Assembly (NCBI RefSeq): GCF_026340565.1
Contig: NZ_JAPEPB010000002.1
Span: 62,001-126,000, forward strand
Length of the DNA: 64,000 nt
Source of the DNA: Kitasatospora sp. NBC_01287
GTDB taxonomy: Bacteria; Actinomycetota; Actinomycetes; Streptomycetales; Streptomycetaceae
Direction: 5' to 3'
Below the pieces are notes generated by a model. That model searched no databases and was not told the origin of the DNA. It saw only the letters and a list, made by a program, of their open reading frames with translations. The position numbers and the translations under genes were made by a program. Positions 26,151 through 33,532 of this stretch are shown here, one piece after another. Each line of letters starts with the position of its first letter. The first letter of the stretch is position 1.

Positions 26151-26843
26151 CTACCGGCCGGCCGTGAGGTGGGCGGAGACCACGGTGTTGGACTGGTAGC
26201 CGGAGCGCTTGTCGTAGCTGCCGCCGCAGGTGATGAGGTGCAACTCCGAGCGTCGGGTGGGGCCGTAGACGGCGGTGTCGGGGAACGCGCTCTTCGGGTA
26301 GACCCGCACGGCGTCGATGGTGAAGACCGCGATCCGGTGGTCTCGCCGGGTCACCTCGACCAGGTCTCCCGGATGCAGCAGCCCCAGGAGGTAGAAGACC
26401 GCCGGGCCGGTCATCGTGTCGACGTGTCCGATCGCGATCGCGTTGCCGACCGCACCGGGGCTGGCGCCGTCCCGGTACCAGCCGACCAGGTTCTTGACGG
26501 CCACCGGTGGTGTGCTGAGGTGGCGGTCCGGGTCCAGGCCGAGTCCGGTGACCGGGGCGTCGACCCGGATCGAGGGGATCCTGATCCGGACGGGGTCCGA
26601 GGGCGGCATCGGTGCCGCGTCCGGTTGCGGCGATCGGGCCGCCGCGGTGGCCCGGGCCCCGTCGCCACCGCCCTGGGGCTGACCGGCGGCGGTCGGCGGC
26701 AGCGGCTGGGGCGGCCCGGTGACCCGGATGCCCTCGTGAAGCAGCCAGAGGCCACTCGCCACCGCCGCGGCCGTGGCGCCCGACACCATCCGGTGGGCGC
26801 CACGGCCACGGCGACGCGGGGGCCGTGCGTCAGGACTCCGCAT
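26151..26843 (-). CDS. Class F sortase
   Basis: A 230-residue cysteine transpeptidase. A cytoplasmic basic N-terminus and one membrane segment (ATAAAVASGLWLL) lead to the sortase barrel (VRIRIPSIRVDAPVTGLGLD). The catalytic residues are His140 (AIGHVDT), Cys206 (HLITC) and Arg213 (YDKRSGY). The ATG overlaps the upstream surface-protein gene by 14 bp, so the two are coupled and that protein is the probable substrate. Sortases join C-terminal sorting signals to the cell wall. No pilin-type or class E gene is nearby. The sorting motif it recognises is unclear, since the partner has no LPxTG. Confidence 0.95.
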   Translation of the reverse strand: MRSPDARPPRRRGRGAHRMVSGATAAAVASGLWLLHEGIRVTGPPQPLPPTAAGQPQGGGDGARATAAARSPQPDAAPMPPSDPVRIRIPSIRVDAPVTGLGLDPDRHLSTPPVAVKNLVGWYRDGASPGAVGNAIAIGHVDTMTGPAVFYLLGLLHPGDLVEVTRRDHRIAVFTIDAVRVYPKSAFPDTAVYGPTRRSELHLITCGGSYDKRSGYQSNTVVSAHLTAGR

Positions 26844-27987
26844 CGCGGCTGGCTCGGCGGCGCAGGGCGCGGATGCCGAACGCAGCCGCGGCGGCCGCCA
26901 GCAGGGCCGAGCCGGCGATGATCTCCTGCTGGTCCGGTCCGTGCGAGCTGCCTCCGGCACCGGCGCCGATCGGACCCACCGGTCCTACACCGCCGGGACG
27001 GCCGGGCCCGCCACCACCGGGGCCACCACCGCCACCCGGGCCACCGCCGCCAGGTCCACCGCCGCTCCCCGGCCCGCCACCGCCGGGCCTGCCGCCACCG
27101 CCGGGGCCACCACCGCTACCCGGTCCCCCGCCACCGGGCCTGCCGCCACCGCCACCGGGCGGGGTCGCGGTCGGCGTCGGAGTCGGGGTCGGCGTGGGGC
27201 CGGCGGTCGGCGTGGGGGTGGGTCCGGTGGCGCACCGGGCCCTGGTGATGGTGTTGGTGTCCAGCGTGACGGCTCCGTTGCGCGCCAGGGTCCGGCCTTC
27301 GATCACCGTGCCGGTCTGCGCCGCGATGGACGTCAGCGCCAGAATGTTGCCCTTGAACGAGGAGTGCGTCCCCAGGGTGGCCGAACTACCCACCTGCCAG
27401 AAGACGTTGCACGCCTGCGCACCGCCGATGAGGGCCACGTCGCTGGCCGAACCGGTGATCAGCGTCGAGGCGACCTGGAAGATGAACACCGCGTTGGGGT
27501 CCCCCTGCGCGTCCAGCGTCACGGTCCCGGTCAGTCCCAGCGGGCCGGTGGACTTGTAGACCCCCGGCGTCAGGGTCCGCCCGACGAGGTCCCCCGCGAC
27601 GCTGGCCGTCGGGGCCCGCCCGGCCGCGTCGTTGTAGGCGATCACCAGGTCCGACTGCGCCTGCAGGGCCGCGGCGTCGGCCACGTGGCGTGCCCCGTGG
27701 ACCACACCGGGCGGAAAGCCGGTGACCGAGGAGCCGGGGCTCAGGCCCAGGTCGCCGGTGATGTCGCTGGGGCCGGTGTTGGTGACCGTCGACCCACCCA
27801 GGACCGCGTAACTGCTGTCGGTCCCCAGCGCGACCGGCGCGTCCGCGGCGTACGCCGCCCCCGGCAGCAAGGCCGCCGTCGCCGTCAGGAGCGCCACCCC
27901 GGGGATCAGGACGACTCCGCCGTGGAGGCGGGCGCGTCTGCGCCGTCCGGTCGGCTGGGTGAGCGGGATGGGGACGTCAACTGCCAT
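26830..27987 (-). CDS. Ice-binding-like (DUF3494) surface protein with Gly/Pro-rich stalk
   Basis: A 385-residue exported protein. ATG 27987 has AGGAAGG upstream; the signal peptide ends near AAYAADAPV. The DUF3494/ice-binding-like domain (about 30-235) shows SYAVLGGSTVTNTGPSDITG, GDLGLSPGSSVTGFPPGVV, LTPGVYKSTGPLGLTG, VFIFQVASTLITGS and WQVGSSATLGTHSSFKGNIL. A TP-repeat hinge and a 75-residue Gly/Pro-rich stalk follow, then a hydrophobic segment (EIIAGSALLAAAAAAFG) and a basic tail RALRRRAS. This resembles a sortase substrate, but no LPxTG-like motif precedes the hydrophobic part. Most actinobacterial members are probably adhesins, not antifreeze proteins. Confidence 0.93.
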   Translation of the reverse strand: MAVDVPIPLTQPTGRRRRARLHGGVVLIPGVALLTATAALLPGAAYAADAPVALGTDSSYAVLGGSTVTNTGPSDITGDLGLSPGSSVTGFPPGVVHGARHVADAAALQAQSDLVIAYNDAAGRAPTASVAGDLVGRTLTPGVYKSTGPLGLTGTVTLDAQGDPNAVFIFQVASTLITGSASDVALIGGAQACNVFWQVGSSATLGTHSSFKGNILALTSIAAQTGTVIEGRTLARNGAVTLDTNTITRARCATGPTPTPTAGPTPTPTPTPTATPPGGGGGRPGGGGPGSGGGPGGGGRPGGGGPGSGGGPGGGGPGGGGGPGGGGPGRPGGVGPVGPIGAGAGGSSHGPDQQEIIAGSALLAAAAAAFGIRALRRRASRDAES

Positions 27988-28339
27988 GGGAGAGGACCTT
28001 CCTGGTCGTGGACAGGCCAGAGCGCCCCGGAACGGGGAGCACCGGGCAACCGATGGTGCGCGGGGCGGGCACCACCGGCCAGCCACGCGCGCCGAGCCTT
28101 CGCGATCACTCCGGCGGGACCGTGCAACGCCCCGCGTCAACGGCAGTGACGCGCCGCAAGTAGCTCGCATACGTCCCAATAGCACCACACGCCCACCACT
28201 TTTCCGAGCAACCAAACGTGTGAGGTTCCGATGGCGAACGAGTGCTTCATTGCCGACTTTTGACGCAGCGTCGAGTTGCGGTACGGCCGCGCGGCGGAGC
28301 GGCCGCCGCCCGGCGGAGCCCGGCCGGACCGCTGCGCCT

Positions 28340-28879
28340 TCAGCCCCGCCTGCGCCGCTTGCCCCCGGGGCGCCGCGAGCGGGCGAGCCCGTCGAGTTCG
28401 CCGACCGCCGCGCTCAGGTGTCCCGCCCCGGACCGGGTCCGTCCACCAGCGCACCACCAGAACAGCCGGCCCTGCTCCGCGCGCGGATGCATGCCGAGAT
28501 CGTGCTCGACGCAGGGCGGCCACGCCTGCCAGAGCCGCTCGGTGACGGTCTCCTGCGCGGCATCGACGACCGCCGCGAGCGCCAGGGCGAGGCTCTGCGC
28601 CGACTCCGGGCGCAAGGGGTTCCCGTGCCACTCACCGTCGGCCAGGGCGACAGTGACGTCCTCACGCCCGCCGTCACCCTCACCCTCACCCTCGCCCTCG
28701 CCCTCGCCCTCGCCCTCGCCCCAGGAACGGTGAGCGAGCAGCCGCAGCGGCTCCCGCTCCGGCAGCGTGGCCGCCAGGTCGCGGTTGACCATGGCCAACG
28801 CCTCGTCCCAGAAGGGGAATTCACCCGGCGGAACCGGGCGGGCCGCAGGGGGATCGAGGCGGTCGAAGGGAGCGCTCAT
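28340..28879 (-). CDS. Hypothetical protein with Gly-Glu dipeptide repeat, 179 aa
   Basis: ATG 28879 (MSAPFDRLDPP) has AGGA 9 nt upstream; ATG 28888 is too close to it. The fold part includes PPGEFPFWDEALAMVNRDLA, DVTVALADGEWHGNPLRPES and ERLWQAWPPCVEHDLGMHP. Near residue 58 a (CCCTCG)n microsatellite encodes seven Gly-Glu pairs, so length polymorphism is likely. The end is very basic (GGKRRRRG). No family is recognised. The 28216-28339 gap includes a possible 10-codon plus-strand ORF at 28230 with a GAGG site, too short to call. Confidence 0.72.
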   Translation of the reverse strand: MSAPFDRLDPPAARPVPPGEFPFWDEALAMVNRDLAATLPEREPLRLLAHRSWGEGEGEGEGEGEGEGDGGREDVTVALADGEWHGNPLRPESAQSLALALAAVVDAAQETVTERLWQAWPPCVEHDLGMHPRAEQGRLFWWCAGGRTRSGAGHLSAAVGELDGLARSRRPGGKRRRRG

Positions 28880-28996
28880 GGTGGACATCCTGCCCGGTCG
28901 GGCACCGGGGCCACCCGGGTACCCGCGCACCCCGGCTCTCAGGACCGAGGCCGGCGCCGCCGATCGGCCGGCCGCCCGGTTTCAATCGCGCAATAA

Positions 28997-29008
28997 AGTG
29001 ATATCACT
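28997..29008. promoter_or_regulatory. 12-bp perfect palindrome AGTGATATCACT, likely operator
   Basis: It lies in an unusually AT-rich stretch (CAATAAAGTGATATCACTAT then GCTAGATT) about 85 bp upstream of the SPFH gene. A promoter is likely here. The ribbon-helix-helix protein encoded second in the operon is the obvious candidate binder, since such repressors recognise short palindromes. Confidence 0.55.
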
Positions 29009-29090
29009 ATGCTAGATTCATGCCATCAGGTGGGACAGGAGAACCCGGCCGACGAGCCGCTCCCTCACCCCGGACGGAAGAAGGCGCACC

Positions 29091-30026
29091 ATGAGCGAGA
29101 TCCAGCCGCCGGCGGTTCCCGACCTCCCGGCCATGCCCGCGCCCAGCACGCAGGAGCGCACCATCGGCGGCGCTCCCGGGCTGCTGATGCTGGGCCTGTG
29201 CGTGCTGTTCCTGCTGGGCGGCATCGCGCTGTTCGTCGTCGGCGCGGCCCTCGGGCACGGCGCCGCCAAACCCGCGCTGCTCAGCGCCGGCGCGCTGGTC
29301 GTCGTCGCCGGCGTGATCTGCACCCGCGGGCTCACGGCGGTCGCGCCCGGTCAGGCCCGGGTGGTCCAGTTGCTCGGCCGCTACCGCGGCACCCTGCGCT
29401 CCCCCGGGCTGACCTGGGTCAACCCGTTCACCACCCGCCGGACGGTGTCGACCAGGATCCGCAACAAGGAGACCGAGACGGTCAAGGTCAACGACGCCGA
29501 CGGCAACCCGATCGAGATGGCGGCGGTGGTCGTCTGGCAGGTCGAGGACACCGCGAAGGCCCTCTTCGAGGTGGACGACTTCCGCCAGTTCGTCGCCATC
29601 CAGGCGGAGACCGCGGTGCGGCACATCGCCAACAGCTACCCGTACGACGCCCGCGAGGCCGGCCAGGTCTCGCTGCGGGACAGCGCCGAGGAGATCACCC
29701 GCACGCTCTCCGCGGAGATCTCCGCCCGGGTCGCCTCGGCCGGGGTCCGGGTGGTCGAGTCCCGGATCACCCGCCTCGCCTACGCCCCGGAGATCGCCCA
29801 GGTCATGCTGCAGCGCCAGCAGGCCGGCGCCGTGGTCGCCGCCCGCCGGCGGATCGTCGAAGGAGCGGTCGGCATGGTCGAACTCGCCCTCGCCCGACTC
29901 GCCGAGAACGACATCGTGGAACTCGACGAGGAGCGCAAGGCCGCCATGGTGAGCAATCTGCTGGTGGTGCTCTGCGGCGACCGCGGCACGCAGCCGGTGG
30001 TCAACACCGGCTCCCTCTACCAGTAA
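29091..30026 (+). CDS. SPFH/Band 7 domain membrane protein
   Basis: A 311-residue protein with ATG after GAAGAAGG. Two hydrophobic segments (about 29-52 and 62-76) anchor it. The SPFH domain (about 80-260) has AVAPGQARVVQLLGRYRGTL, GLTWVNPF, VKVNDADGNPIEMAAVVVWQ and SYPYDAREAGQVSLRDSAEE, followed by the coiled-coil section IAQVMLQRQQAGAVVAARRR. SPFH proteins form membrane-organising oligomers of the stomatin/flotillin type. Ten bp separate it from the ribbon-helix-helix gene, and the GPP34 gene follows; all three are on one strand, so they form an operon. Its function there is unknown. Confidence 0.94.
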   Translation: MSEIQPPAVPDLPAMPAPSTQERTIGGAPGLLMLGLCVLFLLGGIALFVVGAALGHGAAKPALLSAGALVVVAGVICTRGLTAVAPGQARVVQLLGRYRGTLRSPGLTWVNPFTTRRTVSTRIRNKETETVKVNDADGNPIEMAAVVVWQVEDTAKALFEVDDFRQFVAIQAETAVRHIANSYPYDAREAGQVSLRDSAEEITRTLSAEISARVASAGVRVVESRITRLAYAPEIAQVMLQRQQAGAVVAARRRIVEGAVGMVELALARLAENDIVELDEERKAAMVSNLLVVLCGDRGTQPVVNTGSLYQ

Positions 30027-30035
30027 GAGCGCCAG

Positions 30036-30320
30036 GTGGCGACCGAACGGAAGAAGATCCTGCTGCGGCTCGACCCCGCGGTGCACGACGCGCTGGCCCG
30101 CTGGGCGGGCGACGAACTGCGCAGCACCAACGCGCAGATCGAGTTCGTGCTCCGGCGGGCCCTGGGCGATGCCGGCCGCATGCCCAAGGACGCCGCCGGC
30201 ATCGCCCGCCGCGGACGCCCGCGCAGGTCGGACGAGCCGCAGGACGGGCCGAATGAACCGGACGAGCCGCAGGACGGGCCGGACGGGCCGCAGGGCCAAC
30301 CGGACGAGCAGCGGGGATAG
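30036..30320 (+). CDS. Ribbon-helix-helix (Arc/CopG-like) DNA-binding protein
   Basis: A 94-residue protein, GTG start 10 bp after the SPFH gene; the ribosome site is GAGCGCCAG. The RHH core is KKILLRLDPAVHDALARWAG followed by LRSTNAQIEFVLRRALGDAG: the beta-strand (ILLRLD) and two helices are clear. A basic patch GIARRGRPRRS and a low-complexity tail of repeated DEPQDGP follow. It probably represses its own operon through the AGTGATATCACT palindrome. There is no toxin gene beside it, so it is not an obvious antitoxin. Confidence 0.88.
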   Translation: MATERKKILLRLDPAVHDALARWAGDELRSTNAQIEFVLRRALGDAGRMPKDAAGIARRGRPRRSDEPQDGPNEPDEPQDGPDGPQGQPDEQRG

Positions 30321-30396
30321 CGCAGCCGGGACAGGGGACGGGATCCGCCCCCACCGAGTACCGGCCGGCCGCCCACCGAGCGAGAGGAGCACATCC

Positions 30397-31029
30397 ATGG
30401 ACCTGCCCGACACCCTGGCGGGCCGGCTCTACCTGCTGGCCCACCGGCCCGGGAGCCACCGCCTCACCCGCCGCTCCGACCTGGGCGTGATGCTGCGGGC
30501 AGCGGCCCTGACCGACCTGCTCCAGCAGGGCCTGCTGGTGGACCAGGGCGGCCACCCGCGCCCCGGCCGCCCGGCCCCGGCCCGGCTCGACCCGCTGCTC
30601 GCCGACACGCTCGACCGGATCACCGCCGCGCCCCGGCTGCGCAGTTGGCGCCACTGGACCGCGGCGGACCCCACCGGCGCCCTCCGCACGGTGCGCGGGC
30701 GCCTCGTCGAGCAGGGCCTGCTCGACCTCACCGAGCACCGCGTACTCGGCCTCTTCCCGACCCTGCGCCCCCAGCCGCGCGACCCGCGGACCCACGAGCG
30801 ACTCACCGCCGCGATCGAGCAGGCACTCACCGACCCGCTCCCCCGGGTGGCGCCCTGGCAGGCCGCGCTGGTCTCGCTGGCGGCGGCCGGCGACCTGCGC
30901 ACCGCGCTGAGCGGCCCGCAACGCCGCGCACACCGCGAACGGCTCGCCGAACTCACCGCGCTCACCGGCGCCCCCGCACCCGCCCTGCGCCACGTCGTCC
31001 GCTCACGCCGAGCCGCGCGCTCGGGCTGA
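30397..31029 (+). CDS. GPP34 (Golgi phosphoprotein 3-like) family protein
   Basis: A 210-residue all-helical protein. ATG 30397 has GAGAGGAG 8 nt upstream. It contains the family start LAGRLYLLAHRPGSHRLTRR, LRAAALTDLLQQGLLVDQGG, LVEQGLLDLTEHRVLGLFPT, and PWQAALVSLAAAGDLRTAL. In eukaryotes the fold binds phosphatidylinositol-4-phosphate; actinobacterial copies are uncharacterised and may act at membranes. It is third in the SPFH operon, 77 bp after the RHH gene. The link between a membrane-organising and a potential lipid-binding protein is suggestive. Confidence 0.93.
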   Translation: MDLPDTLAGRLYLLAHRPGSHRLTRRSDLGVMLRAAALTDLLQQGLLVDQGGHPRPGRPAPARLDPLLADTLDRITAAPRLRSWRHWTAADPTGALRTVRGRLVEQGLLDLTEHRVLGLFPTLRPQPRDPRTHERLTAAIEQALTDPLPRVAPWQAALVSLAAAGDLRTALSGPQRRAHRERLAELTALTGAPAPALRHVVRSRRAARSG

Positions 31030-31200
31030 CCACCCGTCAGACGTGATCCACGCCCTCCGTCGATACTCCTCAAGTACCTTTTTCCACAGTCGAGTTCTCG
31101 ACCTCCGGGACTACGGCACCAGCCGCCGCGGAGGATGCGGGCGCACCACCGCGATCCCTAGCCTGGGCGCAACGCATCGACGGAGCATCTGGAGCCACCC

Positions 31201-32736
31201 ATGGCGGCCCGACCCCGCACCCGCACGCCGGTCAACGTCAACTCCCTTGCCAGCTCCAACTCCAGCTCCAACGACCGCGCCGACGCCGACGCCCGCACCA
31301 GTGCCCGCGCCACCACCCGCCCCCGCCCGGCCAGAGCCGCCGCGGCCCTGGCAGCGGCGGTGGCGGGCGTGCTGGCCGCGACGGTGAGCGCCGCACCTGC
31401 CGCGCCGGCCGCACCCGCGACCAACCGGCTGGACGGCACCTGGCAGACCGACGGCTACGGCATGGTCATCACCATCGAGGACGGCCAACTGACGGTCTAC
31501 GACCGCACCCGCGCCGACTGCCTGCCCGACCAGCTCAGCGCCGCGCAGCTCGCGGCCCCGGGCCGGAACGGCACCACCCGCTACGGCAGCGGCGGGGTGC
31601 CCCTGCTGACGGTCACTCCCCAGGGCCGGCAGCACGCCATCGCCCGGAGCGACGGCTCGGTCGGCCACATCCGGCTGGACCGGCTGGCCGCCCTGCCCGC
31701 GCTCTGCGCCGCGCCACCACCGACCACGCCGCTCACCGTCTTCGACGACTTCTGGGCGAGCTTCGCGGAGAACTACCCGTTCTTCACCGCCAAGGGCATC
31801 GACTGGCAGGCCCTGCGGGACCGCTACCGGCCCCTGATCGGCCCGGGTACCACCGACGCCCAGCTGGGGCAGATCATGACCGACATGCTCGCCCCGCTGC
31901 ACGACGCGCACACGGCGCTGGCCTACCAGGGCGGCACGGTGTACTCAGGGCTGCGGTCGGGCACCCGGTCGCAGACCCCGCAGTTGCGGGCCCAGGCGCA
32001 GGCGGCCGTCGACGCGCAACTGGTGGGCCCCGAGCAGACCTGGGCCCAGGGCAAGGTGGGCGTTGGCGAACTACCCGGCCGGATCGGCTACCTGCGGATC
32101 TGGTCCTTCGACGACTACGTCGACGGCGGTGGCTACCAGCAGCAGGCGGCCGTCCTGGACCAGGCGCTCGACGCGCTGCTCAGCACCGCGAACACCACCG
32201 GACCCGACGCGCTGCGCGGCCTGGTGATCGACGTGCGGCTCAATGCCGGCGGCTCCGACGCGCTCGGGCTGCGCGTCGCTTCCCGGCTGACCGACCAGGC
32301 CTACACCGCCTACCGCAAGCGCGCCCGCAACGACCCCGACGACGCCACCCGCTTCACCCGCCCCGAGCCGATCACCGTGGACCCCGCCGCCACGCCCCGC
32401 TGGACCGGGCCGGTCGCGCTGCTCACCAGCAGCTACACCGGCAGCGCCGGTGAGACGTTCACCCAGGCGCTGATGGGCCGCGGCCCCCAGGTGACCCGGA
32501 TCGGCGACAACACCCAGGGCGTCTTCTCCGACGTGCTGCTGCGGACGCTGTCCGCGGACTGGCTGACCGCGCTGCCCAACGAGGAGTACCTCGACGCGCG
32601 CGGGCACACCTTCGACGGCGCCGGCATCCCGCCCGACCTGCGCACTCCCGTCTTCACCGCGCCGGAACTCGCCGCCCGCCAGGACTCCGCCCTGAGCGCC
32701 GCCCGCCGGCTGCTCGACCCGACCGGCCGGCACTGA
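31201..32736 (+). CDS. S41 family peptidase (C-terminal-processing protease type), exported
   Basis: A 511-residue protein. A long Ser/Asn/Arg-rich N-terminus (about 1-42) leads to a hydrophobic export segment (AAAALAAAVAGVLAATVSA). The catalytic core holds FDDFWASFAENYPFF and LAPLHDAHTALAYQ. The S41 region has GRIGYLRIWSFDDY, LVIDVRLNAGGSDALGL, and the nucleophile in TSSYTGSAGETFTQAL. It ends TFDGAGIPPDLRTPVF. No PDZ domain is obvious, as in tricorn-like or IRBP-like S41 members. There is no clear ribosome site, and the start could lie slightly further in. Extracellular proteolysis is inferred from the family. Confidence 0.93.
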   Translation: MAARPRTRTPVNVNSLASSNSSSNDRADADARTSARATTRPRPARAAAALAAAVAGVLAATVSAAPAAPAAPATNRLDGTWQTDGYGMVITIEDGQLTVYDRTRADCLPDQLSAAQLAAPGRNGTTRYGSGGVPLLTVTPQGRQHAIARSDGSVGHIRLDRLAALPALCAAPPPTTPLTVFDDFWASFAENYPFFTAKGIDWQALRDRYRPLIGPGTTDAQLGQIMTDMLAPLHDAHTALAYQGGTVYSGLRSGTRSQTPQLRAQAQAAVDAQLVGPEQTWAQGKVGVGELPGRIGYLRIWSFDDYVDGGGYQQQAAVLDQALDALLSTANTTGPDALRGLVIDVRLNAGGSDALGLRVASRLTDQAYTAYRKRARNDPDDATRFTRPEPITVDPAATPRWTGPVALLTSSYTGSAGETFTQALMGRGPQVTRIGDNTQGVFSDVLLRTLSADWLTALPNEEYLDARGHTFDGAGIPPDLRTPVFTAPELAARQDSALSAARRLLDPTGRH

Positions 32737-32761
32737 GATCCGTCCGGCGTCCCGCGCGGGA

Positions 32762-33502
32762 TCACTCCACCGCGGCCGGCCCCTCCAGTCGGCGAGGGCG
32801 GCTACCGGACGTGACGGCACCGGACGTGACGGCGAGGATGTCGCGGACCGCCTCACGCAGGCTCCCGAAGTGGCGGTGCACGCCATCCACCGCCACGGGC
32901 GCGTTGACGCCCCACACCGTCATCCCCGCGCGCAGACCGGATTCCACCCCGGAAGGGGCGTCCTCGATGACCAGGCAGTGCGCCGGTTCGACGCCGAGCC
33001 GCGCGGCGGCCCGCAGATAGGGCACGGGTGACGGCTTGCCCTCCGCGACGGCCGCCGCGTCCACCAGGACCTCCGGCACCGGCAGGCCGGTCCGGGCGAA
33101 GCGGCCGCGTACCCGGTGCTCGTAGTTCGAGGTCACCAGCGCCCAGGAGCCCGGCGGCAGGGCGCCCAGCAGTTCCGAAGCGCCGTCGAAGGCCGCGTAG
33201 ACACCGGATCGGACGTCCTCGTCCTCCAGCGCGTGCAGCACCGCCAGGCACTCGCTCGGGTCCTGGTCCGGAGCGACCTGCGCGAAAGTCTCCAACGGTC
33301 TCGTCCGCAGCGCCGTCCGGTAGACCTGGTCAGGGTCCAGCCCGTACCGCTCCGCCCACGTCCGCCAGACCTGGCGCTGATTGTCGACGGCATCGATCAA
33401 CGTGCCGTCGACATCGAACAGGACACACTTCACGGCCCCGGGCCCGGGCGGTTCGCTGATCACACCCCGATCATGCCATCGGCGCCCGAGCAGGCGGTTC
33501 AC
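32762..33502 (-). CDS. HAD superfamily phosphatase (sugar-phosphatase-like)
   Basis: A 246-residue HAD subfamily IA enzyme. Motif I is LFDVDGTLID (nucleophile Asp), motif II WALVTSNYEHR, motif III lysine in EGKPSPVPYL, motif IV VIEDAPSGVESGLRAGM. The cap helices (residues about 30-90) fit a phosphoglycolate or sugar-phosphate phosphatase. GTG 33502 has GAGG 7 nt upstream; GTG 33463 is possible. The C-terminal tail repeats AVTSGAVTSG. It ends only 25 bp from the S41 gene end (convergent). The substrate is unknown. Confidence 0.94.
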   Translation of the reverse strand: MNRLLGRRWHDRGVISEPPGPGAVKCVLFDVDGTLIDAVDNQRQVWRTWAERYGLDPDQVYRTALRTRPLETFAQVAPDQDPSECLAVLHALEDEDVRSGVYAAFDGASELLGALPPGSWALVTSNYEHRVRGRFARTGLPVPEVLVDAAAVAEGKPSPVPYLRAAARLGVEPAHCLVIEDAPSGVESGLRAGMTVWGVNAPVAVDGVHRHFGSLREAVRDILAVTSGAVTSGSRPRRLEGPAAVE

Positions 33503-33532
33503 GGGACGGCCTCGGCACGCCCCCGGGACCGG

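Noticed and set aside
28230..28262. Ten-codon plus-strand ORF (MANECFIADF) with a GAGG site
   Set aside because: Too short to distinguish from chance, with no conserved context.
28676..28724. (CCCTCG)n region as a CRISPR-like or regulatory repeat
   Set aside because: It is a coding microsatellite giving Gly-Glu pairs in the 28340-28879 gene; no spacer structure.
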